A stretch of 64,000 bases of DNA from Streptomyces sp. ISL-43. GTDB taxonomy: Bacteria > Actinomycetota > Actinomycetes > Streptomycetales > Streptomycetaceae. Of this stretch, positions 16,776-25,207 are shown one piece after another; the stretch's first letter is position 1; every line of letters begins with the position of its first letter. The DNA lies in contig NZ_JAGGOT010000023.1 in NCBI RefSeq assembly GCF_018614195.1, forward strand, positions 1 through 64,000, read 5' to 3'. Made by a program: the position numbers and the translations under genes. A model generated the notes under the pieces. It made no database searches, was not told the origin of the DNA, and worked only from the letters and a program-made list of their open reading frames with translations.

Positions 16776-17569
16776 GCGCGGGGGCCAAGGGGATCGCCTC
16801 CGCCGCGGTCGCCGGGGTCGCCGCGGTGCTGGCCGTGGTGTTCGTCAAGAACGCCGACGGCTACGAGGACCGGCACGTGCTCCCCTTCCCCACCGTCGGG
16901 GTGCTCATGGCCAACGGCGAGCACTGGTGCACCGCCAGCGTCGTCGACAGCCCGCAGGGCAACGTCGTCGCCACGGCCGCGCACTGCGTGGCCCCCGCCG
17001 GCGAGGACGGGCAGCCGGGCGAGGTCGCGCACGACGGGCTGGCCATCGGAGAGCTCGCCTTCGCCCCCGCCTTCTCCGGGGAGGGCTCCGGGAAGCACCC
17101 GCTCGGGGTGTGGAAGGTGCGTTCCGTCCAGGTCGACGAGCGCTGGACGAAGTGGGGCGAGGACACCGCCGACTTCGCCTTCCTCGCCGTCGAACCGGAC
17201 GCGGACGGACGGAGCCTGCAGGAGGTCGTCGGACGCGACGAGGCGGCCAAACCCGCCTGGACCTCCGGCTACGACCGCGAGGTGACCGTCGTCGGCTACC
17301 CGGAATCGCAGCACAACCCCGAGAACAAGCCCGTCGCCTGTACGACGCAGAGCCGTCACGACGAGGACGACCCCGCCATGCTCTACATCAACTGCTCCGG
17401 TTTCTGGACGGGGACCAGCGGCAGCCCGTGGATCGCCGACCGGGGCGGGCCGGGGCGGCCGGGGCAGCTGATCGGGGTCCTCAGCGGCGGGGACACGGAC
17501 GTGGACTCGACGGCCGCGCTCTTCGACGGGCGCGCCAAGGCGCTGTACGAGCGGGCCGCGAAGAGCTGA
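16772..17569 (+). CDS. Membrane-anchored trypsin-like serine protease
   Basis: This 265-residue protein has an N-terminal signal anchor (GIASAAVAGVAAVLAVVFV) and an exported S1-family domain. The catalytic triad is readable: His71 in TAAHC, Asp134 in TADFAFL, and Ser216 in TGTSGSPW. Cysteines near the His (WCTAS, AHC) and in ACTTQ / NCSGF can form the usual disulfides. It overlaps the upstream esterase gene by 4 nt (ATGA), so both likely work at the outer face of the membrane. Cleavage specificity is not readable. Confidence 0.87.
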   Translation: MSAGAKGIASAAVAGVAAVLAVVFVKNADGYEDRHVLPFPTVGVLMANGEHWCTASVVDSPQGNVVATAAHCVAPAGEDGQPGEVAHDGLAIGELAFAPAFSGEGSGKHPLGVWKVRSVQVDERWTKWGEDTADFAFLAVEPDADGRSLQEVVGRDEAAKPAWTSGYDREVTVVGYPESQHNPENKPVACTTQSRHDEDDPAMLYINCSGFWTGTSGSPWIADRGGPGRPGQLIGVLSGGDTDVDSTAALFDGRAKALYERAAKS

Positions 17570-17597
17570 GAGCCGGGGCCGGGCGCGGCGGCGCCGG

Positions 17598-18488
17598 TCA
17601 GGTGCGGCGTTCCGTGCTCACGATCACGCACACCGCCGCCACGACGATCGCGCCGCCGAGCAGGATCGGCCAGGTCAGGGCCTCGTCGAGGATGAGCCAG
17701 CCGAGGGCTACGGCCACGACCGGATTCACGTAGGCGTACGTGGCCACCAGCGAGAGCGGGGCCGCCCGCAGGAGCCAGACGTACGCGGTGAAACCGACGA
17801 GCGAGCCGAACAGCACGAGGTAGCCGAGGGCCAGCCAAGCGGTGGTGGGGTACGAGGTGAGGTCCAGGCCGTGCTGCTCGCCGCGGCACAGCCCGACGAG
17901 GATCCCGGCGGCCCCGCCCGCGAGCATCTGGTACGCGCTGCCGGTGAAGGGGTCGGCGGGCAGGTTCAGCTTGCCCGTCGAGAACGAGCCGAGCGCCCAG
18001 AGCACCGAGGCGCAGAGCACCAGGAGCACCCCGCCGAGCTCGATCTCGCCGCCGAGGCCCGGGCTGGTCAGGACGGCGAGCCCGCCCAGGCCCAGCAGCA
18101 CCCCGGTCAGGGTGCGGGGCGAGGGGCGGTCGCCGGAGCCGGCGCGCAGGAGGACCAGCCACATCGGTACGGCGGCGACCAGGAGGGCGGCCAGGCCGGA
18201 GGGCACCGTGGTCTCGGCGAGGACGACGAGGCCGTTGCCGCCGAGGATCAGGAGCAGGCCGACGAGGGCGGCGGAGGCCACCTGGGCGCGGGTGGCTTTG
18301 AGCGCGGCCGGTCCGCGGCGCCAGGCGACGATGCCGGCGAGCAGGGCGCCGGCGGTGAGGAAGCGGGCCCCGGCGGAGAAGAAGGGGGGCATGGTCTCGA
18401 CGACGATCCGGATGCCGAGGTAGGTCGAACCCCAGACGACGTAGACGAGGGCGAGGGCGATCCAGACGCGGGTCGTTGAGGTGGGCAT
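17598..18488 (-). CDS. EamA/DMT-family transporter
   Basis: This 296-residue drug/metabolite exporter has about ten membrane helices arranged as two EamA repeats. The first opens IALALVYVVWGSTYLGIRIV; the second ALGSFSTGKLNLPADPF through the conserved LVATYAYVNPVVAVALGWLILDE, the usual EamA signature with its Pro. The ATG at 18488 (MPTSTTRVW) fits better than one 33 nt upstream. It follows the threonine-synthase-like gene by 51 nt on the same strand, so the enzyme's product or a related amino acid could be its substrate (inference). Confidence 0.88.
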   Translation of the reverse strand: MPTSTTRVWIALALVYVVWGSTYLGIRIVVETMPPFFSAGARFLTAGALLAGIVAWRRGPAALKATRAQVASAALVGLLLILGGNGLVVLAETTVPSGLAALLVAAVPMWLVLLRAGSGDRPSPRTLTGVLLGLGGLAVLTSPGLGGEIELGGVLLVLCASVLWALGSFSTGKLNLPADPFTGSAYQMLAGGAAGILVGLCRGEQHGLDLTSYPTTAWLALGYLVLFGSLVGFTAYVWLLRAAPLSLVATYAYVNPVVAVALGWLILDEALTWPILLGGAIVVAAVCVIVSTERRT

Positions 18489-18539
18489 GACGCGGAGCCT
18501 ATGTCGTTGGCCGTTGCACACATCGGGTGGGCCGGCCGG

Positions 18540-19661
18540 TCACGCCTCGGGCGCGGCCAGACCCGACTTGGCGCCCGCGCCGCACAGGGGGAGCACCGCG
18601 GTGCGCTCGTGGAGGGGGTTGCCGGGCGCGCCGGGGCCGACCGCGGCCCAGCAGGCGGCGGCGGTCGGTTCCACGAAGAGGCCGCGCCGGGCCAGGTCGA
18701 GCTGGGCTTCGCGGACGCGGTCGTCCGGGACGGTCAGGAAGGTGCCGCCGGACTTGCGGACGGCCGCCAGGATCTGCCGGGCGCGCGGCGGGGCCGGGAT
18801 GGCGATGCCCTCGGCCACCGTCGGGAGCTGGGGGACCGCTTCGGCCTCCTCGGCGCCCGCGTGGAAGGCCGAGGCCAGCGGGGCGACCGCCGCCGACTGG
18901 ACGGCGATCAGCGCCGGCGGGCGGACCCCGCGGCGGGCCAGCTCCTCCGTCGCCAGTGCGGCGCCGAGCAGCAGCGTGCCGTTGCCGACGGGGACCACCA
19001 GCACCTCGGGGAGGTGGCCGCCCAGCGCCTCCCACACCTCGTAGACGTAGGTCTTGGTGCCGTGCAGGAAGTACGGGTTGAAGACGTGGCTGGCGTAGAA
19101 GACCCCGGGGAGGTCGGCCGCCTCGCGTGCCGCCACCGCCGCCGCCTCGCGGCCGCCCGGCACCACCCGGACCGTCGCGCCGTGCGCGCGCATCTGCTCC
19201 GTCTTCTTCGGCGAGGTGCCCTCCGGCACGAAGACCTCGCACGTGAGGCCGGCCCGCGCGCAGTACGCCGCGAACGCCGTCCCCGCGTTGCCGCTGCTGT
19301 CCGCCACCACCCGCCGGGGGCCCAGCCGTCGCGCGAGCTCCGCGAGCATCACCGCGCCCCGGTCCTTGAACGACAGCGTGGGCATCAGGAAGTCGAGTTT
19401 GGCGTGCACGCGCTCCGCCAGCGGCACCAGCGGGGTGTTCCCCTCCGCCAGGGACACGGAGTACGCGCCGGGCAGCGGCAGCGCCGGGCCGTACCGCCAG
19501 AGGGAGTTGGGCCCGGCCGCCGGTTCCAGGGGGGCGGCCGGATCGGGGGTGAAGTCGAGGTCCCACGGTCCGCCGCAGACCGGGCAGCACCAGGGCGCCG
19601 TCCGGACGTCCGCGAGCGTGCCGTCCTCGGAGCAGACGTAGCCGGGGAGTGCGTGCGTCAT
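18540..19661 (-). CDS. Threonine-synthase-like PLP-dependent enzyme
   Basis: This 373-residue fold-type II PLP enzyme is most like threonine synthase, which converts O-phosphohomoserine to threonine. An N-terminal zinc-ribbon-like segment (YVCSEDG ... PWCCPVCGG) precedes the catalytic domain. The PLP lysine is in LSFKDRGAVM; the Asn-containing loop is DSSGNAGTAFAAYC; the phosphate-binding loop is PVGNGTLLLG; and a C-terminal SGG-like LCGAGAKSG closes the site. Streptomycetes usually have a main thrC elsewhere, so this may be a paralogue acting on another substrate. Upstream of an EamA exporter. Confidence 0.85.
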   Translation of the reverse strand: MTHALPGYVCSEDGTLADVRTAPWCCPVCGGPWDLDFTPDPAAPLEPAAGPNSLWRYGPALPLPGAYSVSLAEGNTPLVPLAERVHAKLDFLMPTLSFKDRGAVMLAELARRLGPRRVVADSSGNAGTAFAAYCARAGLTCEVFVPEGTSPKKTEQMRAHGATVRVVPGGREAAAVAAREAADLPGVFYASHVFNPYFLHGTKTYVYEVWEALGGHLPEVLVVPVGNGTLLLGAALATEELARRGVRPPALIAVQSAAVAPLASAFHAGAEEAEAVPQLPTVAEGIAIPAPPRARQILAAVRKSGGTFLTVPDDRVREAQLDLARRGLFVEPTAAACWAAVGPGAPGNPLHERTAVLPLCGAGAKSGLAAPEA

Positions 19662-19892
19662 GTGCGGAACGCCTTTGCTCGTTCATGGCTTGCGTATGGC
19701 ACGGATGTTACGCGCCCGCTGTCCTCTTGTGGGGAGCCGAGGCGGTGGGTCAACCTTTCAGGAGCGGCGGCCTGTTGGGTCGAATGCCGCATGGCTGCCT
19801 CGCCATGCGCATTGTCATGGCCATGACTAAACCTCTCGGCCGGGACAGCCGCGCACCCCCCGCAGCGCACCACCTATGAGGAGGACCCTCAC

Positions 19893-21467
19893 ATGTCCGT
19901 GATGCGTCACACCCGCCGGAAGATCGCCGGCATCGGCGCGAGCGCCACCGTGGCCCTCGCACTCGGCGTCGCCGCCGCGTTACCCGCCTCGGCGGCCTCG
20001 GACGCCCCTCAGGGCGTCATCGAGAACGCCGGTGCCGTGGGCACCGTCTCCGGCAGCTACATCGTGACCCTGAACGACTCCGCCGCCCGCTCCACCGCCG
20101 AGAGCGGGAAGGCCGTCGCCAAGCGGTACGGCGCGAGGATCGACCGGACCTACAGCGCCGCCCTCAACGGCTACTCCGTCGAGGTCTCCGAGGCGCAGGC
20201 CAGGAAGCTCGCCGCCGACCCCGCCGTCAAGTCGGTCGTGCAGAACCGCGTCTTCACCGTCGACGCCACCCAGCCCAACCCGCCGTCCTGGGGCCTGGAC
20301 CGCATCGACCAGAGCGCCCTCCCGCTGAACCAGAGCTACACCTACCCGGACAAGGCCGGCGAGGGCGTCACCGCCTACATCATCGACACCGGCGTCCGCA
20401 TCACCCACCAGGACCTCGCCGGCCGCGCCTCCTACGGCTACGACGCCATCGACAACGACAACACCGCGCAGGACGGCCACGGCCACGGCACGCACGTCGC
20501 CGGCACCGTCGCGGGCACCTCGTACGGCGTGGCCAAGAAGGCGAAGATCGTCGGCGTGCGCGTGCTCGACAACAGCGGCTCCGGTACGACCGCCCAGGTC
20601 GTCGCCGGCATCGACTGGGTGACCCAGCACGCCGTCAAGCCGGCCGTGGCGAACATGTCCCTCGGCGGCAGCGCGGACTCCGCGCTCGACACCGCCGTGC
20701 GCAACTCCATAGCCAGCGGCATCACTTACGGCGTCGCCGCGGGCAACGAGTCCACCAACGCGAGCACCAAGTCCCCGGCGCGCGTGACCGAGGCGATCAC
20801 CGTCGGCGCCACGACCAGCAGCGACGCCAAGGCGAGCTACTCCAACTACGGCACGGTCCTGGACCTCTTCGCCCCCGGCTCGAGCATCACCTCCTCGTGG
20901 GGCACCGGCGACACCGCCACGAACACCATCTCGGGCACCTCGATGGCGACCCCGCACGTCGTCGGCGCCGCCGCGCTCCACCTCGCGGCCAACCCGACGG
21001 CCACTCCGGCCCAGGTCGCCACGGCCCTGGTCAACGCGGCCACGCCGAACGTCGTGACCAGCCCCGGCACCGGCTCCCCGAACCGCCTGCTCAACGTCGG
21101 GAACTCCACCACACCGCCGAACCCGGGCACCCGCTTCGAGAACACCGCGGACTACGCGGTCAACGACAACGCCACCGTCGAGTCGCCGATCACCGTCAGC
21201 GGGATCTCCGGCAACGCCCCGGCCACGCTGAGCGTCCCGGTCGACATCAAGCACACCTACGTCGGTGACCTGCGGGTCGACCTCGTCGCCCCCGACGGCA
21301 CCGTCTACAACCTGCGCAACCGCACCGGCGGCAGCGCGGACAACATCATCCAGACCTTCACGGTGAACGCCTCGGCCGAGGTGGCCAACGGCGTGTGGAA
21401 GCTGCGGGTCGCGGACCTCGCGAACATCGACACCGGAAAGATCGACTCCTGGGCGCTCCAGTTCTGA
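19893..21467 (+). CDS. Secreted subtilisin-like protease with P-domain; contains TTA codon
   Basis: This 524-residue S8 protease is secreted. A twin-arginine-like or Sec signal ([19 protein letters not shown]) ends near ASAASD. An inhibitor-I9 propeptide (about 45-130) is followed by the catalytic domain: Asp165 in YIIDTGV, His198 in GHGTHVAG, and Ser350 in [14 protein letters not shown]-terminal proprotein-convertase P domain (about 415-524) has [16 protein letters not shown] and ends WALQF. Residue 30 is encoded by TTA (19980-19982), which in Streptomyces needs the bldA tRNA and delays expression until development. A strong AGGAGG precedes the ATG. Confidence 0.93.
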   Translation: MSVMRHTRRKIAGIGASATVALALGVAAALPASAASDAPQGVIENAGAVGTVSGSYIVTLNDSAARSTAESGKAVAKRYGARIDRTYSAALNGYSVEVSEAQARKLAADPAVKSVVQNRVFTVDATQPNPPSWGLDRIDQSALPLNQSYTYPDKAGEGVTAYIIDTGVRITHQDLAGRASYGYDAIDNDNTAQDGHGHGTHVAGTVAGTSYGVAKKAKIVGVRVLDNSGSGTTAQVVAGIDWVTQHAVKPAVANMSLGGSADSALDTAVRNSIASGITYGVAAGNESTNASTKSPARVTEAITVGATTSSDAKASYSNYGTVLDLFAPGSSITSSWGTGDTATNTISGTSMATPHVVGAAALHLAANPTATPAQVATALVNAATPNVVTSPGTGSPNRLLNVGNSTTPPNPGTRFENTADYAVNDNATVESPITVSGISGNAPATLSVPVDIKHTYVGDLRVDLVAPDGTVYNLRNRTGGSADNIIQTFTVNASAEVANGVWKLRVADLANIDTGKIDSWALQF

Positions 21468-21582
21468 GCGGAGCGGAGCAGGGCACGGAAGGCGGCACGG
21501 ACCGCGCCGTGAAGTGAGGGGGCGGTGAAGCGCGGGGGCGACCGTTTCGGCGGCCGCCCCCGCTGCGTACTATTCGCGCATT

Positions 21583-21608
21583 CGTTCGCTCATAGCCCTG
21601 AGCGAACG
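21583..21608. promoter_or_regulatory. Perfect inverted repeat upstream of membrane protein gene
   Basis: CGTTCGCTCA and TGAGCGAACG form a perfect 10-bp inverted repeat around TAGCCC, 46 nt before the GTG at 21654. No T-tract follows, so an operator or leader hairpin is likelier than a terminator. Confidence 0.45.
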
Positions 21609-21653
21609 CTTCCGTCGCCGCCACCGCCATGCCTTGATGGAGCACCCCACCCC

Positions 21654-22814
21654 GTGACCCACCAGCCCCCGCACGTCTGGCCCGCCCCGCCGCCGACCCC
21701 GCCGCCGTACGGGTACCCGTACGGCCCGCCCGCGCTCAACGGCTTCGCGCTCGCCTCGCTGCTCGTCGGGCTGCTGTGCTTCCCGCCGCTGGGCGTCGTC
21801 TTCGCGGTCGTGGCCCTCGTGCAGATCGCGAGGAAGGGCGAGCGGGGCAAGGCGCTCGCCGTGTGCGGCCTGGTGCTCTCGCTGGTGATGACCGCGGTCA
21901 TGGTCTTCGCCGTGGAGAGGGCCGCCGGCACTCTCTTCGAACGGGCCCGCGCGATGGGGGCTATGGAACCGTACGAGGACGTCGAGGGCGAGCTCGCCGA
22001 CATCGGCGAGATGCGTGTCGGCGACTGCTTCAACGTCCCCGGCGGGGACCTGCTCGACGAGGACCCCTTCGTGTACCGGATCGCCTGTACGCAGGTGCAC
22101 GACGCCGAGGTCACCTCCTCGACCTCGCTGAGCGGCGCGCGGTTCCCCGGTGAGGACGAGCTGAAGAAGTCGGTGACGGAGTCCTGCTGGCGGGCGCAGG
22201 ACGCGTACGCGATGGACACGTGGGCGCTGCCCCCGTACGCGGAGATGTTCTACTTCGCGCCCTCGCGCGGGACGTGGGGCGACGGCGACCGGCGGGTCCT
22301 GTGCGTGATCGGCACGGCGGAGCAGGAGCACCGGGGCAGCCTGCGCAACGACGCCGCGATGCTGAAGCCGGAGCAGGTGACCTTCCTGCACGCCATGAAC
22401 GAGACCGAGCTGGTGCTGGCCCGCTCGCCCGACGCGGACGTCGACGACGCGCTGGACGAGTACCGGGCGTGGGCGCGGGACGTGGAGCAGGCGCTGGCCG
22501 ACGAGTCGCGGATGCTGGACGGGGCGAAGGCGCGCCCCGAACTGGCCGGGCCGGCGGGGGTGCAGCGGGAGCGGGTCGAGGCGGCGCGCAAGCAGTGGCG
22601 CAAGGCGGTGGGCGAGACGACCGGGGACGGGTTCGCCGACGCGTGGGACCGGGCGCTCGCCGAGCTGCCCGTCGAGCCGGAGAAGACACTGCGGGGGGCG
22701 TACGGGCTGTCGACGACCGTTCCGGAGTGGCTGGAGGAGTCCGAGGGGGACGCGCCGGACCCGCCGGGCACCTCGCCCGGTCCGAGCCGGAGGCCGTCCG
22801 TGGAGGCCGCGTGA
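21654..22814 (+). CDS. DUF4190/septum-formation-like membrane protein
   Basis: This 386-residue protein starts GTG at 21654 after TGGAG. A Pro/Tyr-rich N terminus (PPPTPPPYGYPYGPP) precedes a DUF4190-type pair of membrane helices: LASLLVGLLCFPPLGVVFAV and ALAVCGLVLSLVMTAVMVF. The extracytoplasmic remainder starts with MRVGDCFNVPGG and pairs cysteines (GDCF, IACTQVHDAEV, ESCW, VLCVIG), the pattern of the septum-formation domain found in actinobacterial proteins. The last 130 residues are helical and acidic. Role unknown; surface or division-associated is inferred only from the domain name. Confidence 0.78.
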   Translation: MTHQPPHVWPAPPPTPPPYGYPYGPPALNGFALASLLVGLLCFPPLGVVFAVVALVQIARKGERGKALAVCGLVLSLVMTAVMVFAVERAAGTLFERARAMGAMEPYEDVEGELADIGEMRVGDCFNVPGGDLLDEDPFVYRIACTQVHDAEVTSSTSLSGARFPGEDELKKSVTESCWRAQDAYAMDTWALPPYAEMFYFAPSRGTWGDGDRRVLCVIGTAEQEHRGSLRNDAAMLKPEQVTFLHAMNETELVLARSPDADVDDALDEYRAWARDVEQALADESRMLDGAKARPELAGPAGVQRERVEAARKQWRKAVGETTGDGFADAWDRALAELPVEPEKTLRGAYGLSTTVPEWLEESEGDAPDPPGTSPGPSRRPSVEAA

Positions 22815-22967
22815 TCGTCACGCGGGGTAACGTGCGGCGGTGTCCCTGAACGCGTGGGTTTGAGTGACCTGGCTTCATCACTTCGGGTGAAACTCTGGCC
22901 CTTGCTTGCGGTGTAATACCGTCGGTTGCCAGGCTGTAGCTGTCTGTCAACCTGATGGGAGTGGCCA

Positions 22968-23720
22968 GTGACTTTCGGCGAGCAGCCGGCCTATCTGCGC
23001 GTCGCCGGGGATCTGCGACAGAAGATCGTCGATGGGTCCCTGCCTCCGCACGCCCGGCTGCCTTCACAGGCCCGGATCCGCGAGGAGTACGGGGTCTCCG
23101 ACACCGTGGCCCTGGAGGCGCGCAAGGTCCTCATGGCGGAGGGCCTGGTCGAGGGCCGGTCCGGGTCCGGGACGTACGTGCGCGAACAGCCCGTCCCGCG
23201 GCGCGTCGCCCGCTCCGGCTACCGCACGGGCGGGGCCTCGACCCCCTTCCGGCAGGAGCAGGCGGAGGTGGGCGCGCGGGGTACGTGGGACTCCAGCAGT
23301 GAACAGGTCGACGCCCCGGCGGACATCGCGGAGCGGCTCGGCGTCGAGCCGGGCGCGCGCGTGATGCGGACGCGGTACGTCTTCCGCGACGCGGGCGAGG
23401 CGATGATGCTGTCGACCTCGTGGGAGCCGCTCGCCGTGACCGGCCGGAGCCCGGTGATGCTTCCCGAGGAGGGGCCGCTGGGCGGGTCCGGGGTGGTGGA
23501 CCGGATGGCCGCCATCGACGTGGTCGTGGACAACGTGGTGGAGGAGGTCGGCGCGCGGCCCGGCCTGGCGGCGGAGAGCCTGCTGCTCGGGGGGGTCCCG
23601 GGGCACGTGGTGCTGGTGATCGGGCGCACGTACTTCGCGTCCGGCCGGGCCGTGGAGACCGCGGACGTCGTCGTCCCGGCCGACCGGTACCGCCTGGCGT
23701 ACCACCTGCCGGTGCGGTAG
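22968..23720 (+). CDS. GntR-family (HutC/UTRA) regulator
   Basis: This 250-residue repressor-type regulator has an N-terminal GntR winged helix: AYLRVAGDLRQKIVDGSLPP, LPSQARIREEYGVSDTVALE and LVEGRSGSGTYV. The C-terminal UTRA ligand-binding domain (about 100-245) includes LGVEPGARVMRTRYVF, the domain middle TSWEPLAVTG and the closing DRYRLAYHLPV. A GTG start is used at 22968 with GGGAG upstream. It is monocistronic, with a strong hairpin after the stop. Effector and targets are not evident; the gene is followed by a region without genes. Confidence 0.92.
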   Translation: MTFGEQPAYLRVAGDLRQKIVDGSLPPHARLPSQARIREEYGVSDTVALEARKVLMAEGLVEGRSGSGTYVREQPVPRRVARSGYRTGGASTPFRQEQAEVGARGTWDSSSEQVDAPADIAERLGVEPGARVMRTRYVFRDAGEAMMLSTSWEPLAVTGRSPVMLPEEGPLGGSGVVDRMAAIDVVVDNVVEEVGARPGLAAESLLLGGVPGHVVLVIGRTYFASGRAVETADVVVPADRYRLAYHLPVR

Positions 23721-23730
23721 CCGTTGCGGG

Positions 23731-23767
23731 CGCCGTAACCCGCGGGCCCTGCCCGGGGGTTACGGCG
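23731..23767 (+). terminator. Terminator of GntR gene
   Basis: CGCCGTAACCC and GGGTTACGGCG form a perfect 11-bp stem around a GC-rich 15-nt loop, starting 10 nt after the stop codon. Confidence 0.7.
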
Positions 23768-24338
23768 GCGCGAGGGCCCCCTCGCCCGGATGCGCGCCCC
23801 CTCCGCCTCGCGCCGACGGGGCCGGCTGCCGCAGCAGGCACGGCCTTTTCGGGACATACGCCGGGACATGCCCCGGGCCGTGCGCCGAGGTCCTCTCGAC
23901 CTTCCCCGCGGCCGGACTCGCGCGCCCCCTCTGCCCGTTGATCGCGTGGGCGCCGAAGAAGAAGCGCTGCCCGGCCGGGTCGGACACCGTCGCCGGGCCT
24001 GGCACGCCGGTCGCGGACGCCACCGCCGCGCACCTCCGCTCCGTCCGCGAGCGCGCGTACGGACTCCCCGCCGCCGGCGGCAGCCCCGTCCGGTCCGGCC
24101 CGATCTGCTCGCTCTGTTGTTCCCTCGACGCGACCTGCGGGGACGCCTGCCGAACGGCGGGCCGTGCGCGGGCTCTGAACCGGCGTGCACGGCCCACTCG
24201 TACGCATGGCCGGATGAGTACGCCTGCGAGGTACCTCTTCGTGAAAAAGCGTATCCGCTGAGTAAAGGTCGGGCGTAGGCTCGGGCATATGCGCAATGCG
24301 GTTTCCCGGGCAGGTACGTCGGCGGAGGGTGAAACGCG
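23768..24338. other. Gene-free stretch
   Basis: About 570 nt without a supported gene. Several long frames are open on both strands, but they are GC-driven, lack ribosome sites and contain no recognisable domain. A small RNA cannot be excluded. Confidence 0.5.
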
Positions 24339-24542
24339 ATGAACGACAGCGGTGCCCTGCTCCCGTGGCTGGTCATACGGCAGGACGACAACGGCAACCG
24401 CTACCGGGTGGGCCGGTACCCGACCCGGGCCGAGGCCCAGAAGGTCGCCGACAGCCTCGAGGACAGAGGACACAAGCAGCTCTACTGGATCGAGCGGCTC
24501 GTCCACGGCAGCACCGCCGGTCGGACCGCCACGACGAACTGA
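24339..24542 (+). CDS. Small SPOR-like protein
   Basis: This 67-residue protein has LLPWLVIRQDDNGNRYRVGR, then YPTRAEAQKVADSLEDRGHK and LYWIERL, the beta-alpha-beta pattern of a short SPOR-type domain, which in longer proteins binds denuded peptidoglycan. No signal peptide is present, so a peptidoglycan role is doubtful here. A strong GGAGGGTGAAACGCG precedes the ATG. It is immediately upstream of the interrupted mutT-like gene. Confidence 0.75.
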   Translation: MNDSGALLPWLVIRQDDNGNRYRVGRYPTRAEAQKVADSLEDRGHKQLYWIERLVHGSTAGRTATTN

Positions 24543-24583
24543 GCGGCGCGGCACTCCCGCCGCCGCTGCCTTAGGCTCCGCCC

Positions 24584-24700
24584 ATGACTGTACGAGTGGT
24601 CGTGGGCGGAGCCCTTTGTCATGAGGGCCGCCTGCTGGCGGCCCGCCGCAGCGCGCCCCCGGAGCTCGCCGGCCGCTGGGAGCTGCCGGGCGTTCATTAG
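24584..24700 (+). pseudogene. mutT-like Nudix gene, 5' half (split by mobile element)
   Basis: ATG 24584 opens VRVVVGGALCHEGRLLAARR and WELPG, the beginning of a MutT-type Nudix hydrolase, then hits element sequence and stops (V-H-stop) at 24700. The continuation GGKTEPGES ... ALVRELREELGV is found in the matching frame at 31938-32287. Joining the halves at the shared CGGGCG restores an uninterrupted frame of about 150 residues with a perfect Nudix box. Confidence 0.92.
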
Positions 24701-24718
24701 GCAAGTCCTTTGTCGGGA
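24687..24718 (+). repeat. Left element end: core plus inverted terminal repeat
   Basis: Core CGGGCG, then TTCATTAGGCAAGTCC, then TTTGTCGGG, with a second TTGTCGGG at about 24724-24731. The likely crossover core and recombinase-binding arms are inferred from comparison with the right end. Confidence 0.7.
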
Positions 24719-24781
24719 AGTGTGTTGTCGGGCTCCGGGCGGGCCCTGTGGCGAGTCCCGATAGGGTCACATGCGACCGGA

Positions 24782-25207
24782 ATGCGGATGAGCGGAAACG
24801 GGACATTGTCAGTGCTGATCGACACGGTGGCCTGGGTGCGGATAGAGAACGGCCGCATCCTGTGCGCGCGTCCGCGCGGAAAGGATGTCTTTTACATCCC
24901 CGGAGGCAAGCGCGAGGGGGCGGAGAGCGACCTCGAGACCCTGCTGCGTGAGATCAAGGAGGAGCTCACGGTTCCGCTCGACCCGGACACTGCCGTCCAC
25001 GTGGGCACGTACGAGGCCGGTGTCCCTGGGCTCCCTGAGGGCACGCTTGTGCGGATGGCCTGCTACACCGCCGATTTCCAGGGGGTGATGTCTCCGAGCA
25101 GTGAGATCGAGGAGATGGCCTGGTTCTCGTATGCGGACCGGGACTTGGTGCCGCCCGTCGATCGGTTGCTCTTCGATGACTTGAAGGTCGCGGGTTATCT
25201 GGTGTGA
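24782..25207 (+). CDS. Nudix hydrolase (element cargo)
   Basis: This protein of about 141 residues has a complete Nudix box G-x5-E-x7-RE-x2-EE: PGGKREGAESDLETLLREIKEE. The N terminus IDTVAWVRIENGRILCARPR and the tail EIEEMAWFSYADRDLVPPVDRLLFDDLK fit MutT-like enzymes that cleave nucleoside diphosphates linked to another group. It is only moderately similar to the interrupted host Nudix protein, so it is not a copied half. The start is uncertain among ATG 24782, ATG 24788 and GTG 24812. It overlaps the next gene by GTGA. Confidence 0.88.
   Translation: MRMSGNGTLSVLIDTVAWVRIENGRILCARPRGKDVFYIPGGKREGAESDLETLLREIKEELTVPLDPDTAVHVGTYEAGVPGLPEGTLVRMACYTADFQGVMSPSSEIEEMAWFSYADRDLVPPVDRLLFDDLKVAGYLV

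Noticed and set aside
23790..24278. Overlapping open frames on both strands between the GntR and SPOR-like genes
   Set aside because: No ribosome site, no domain, and Arg/Ala/Pro-rich composition in every frame. Treated as noncoding.
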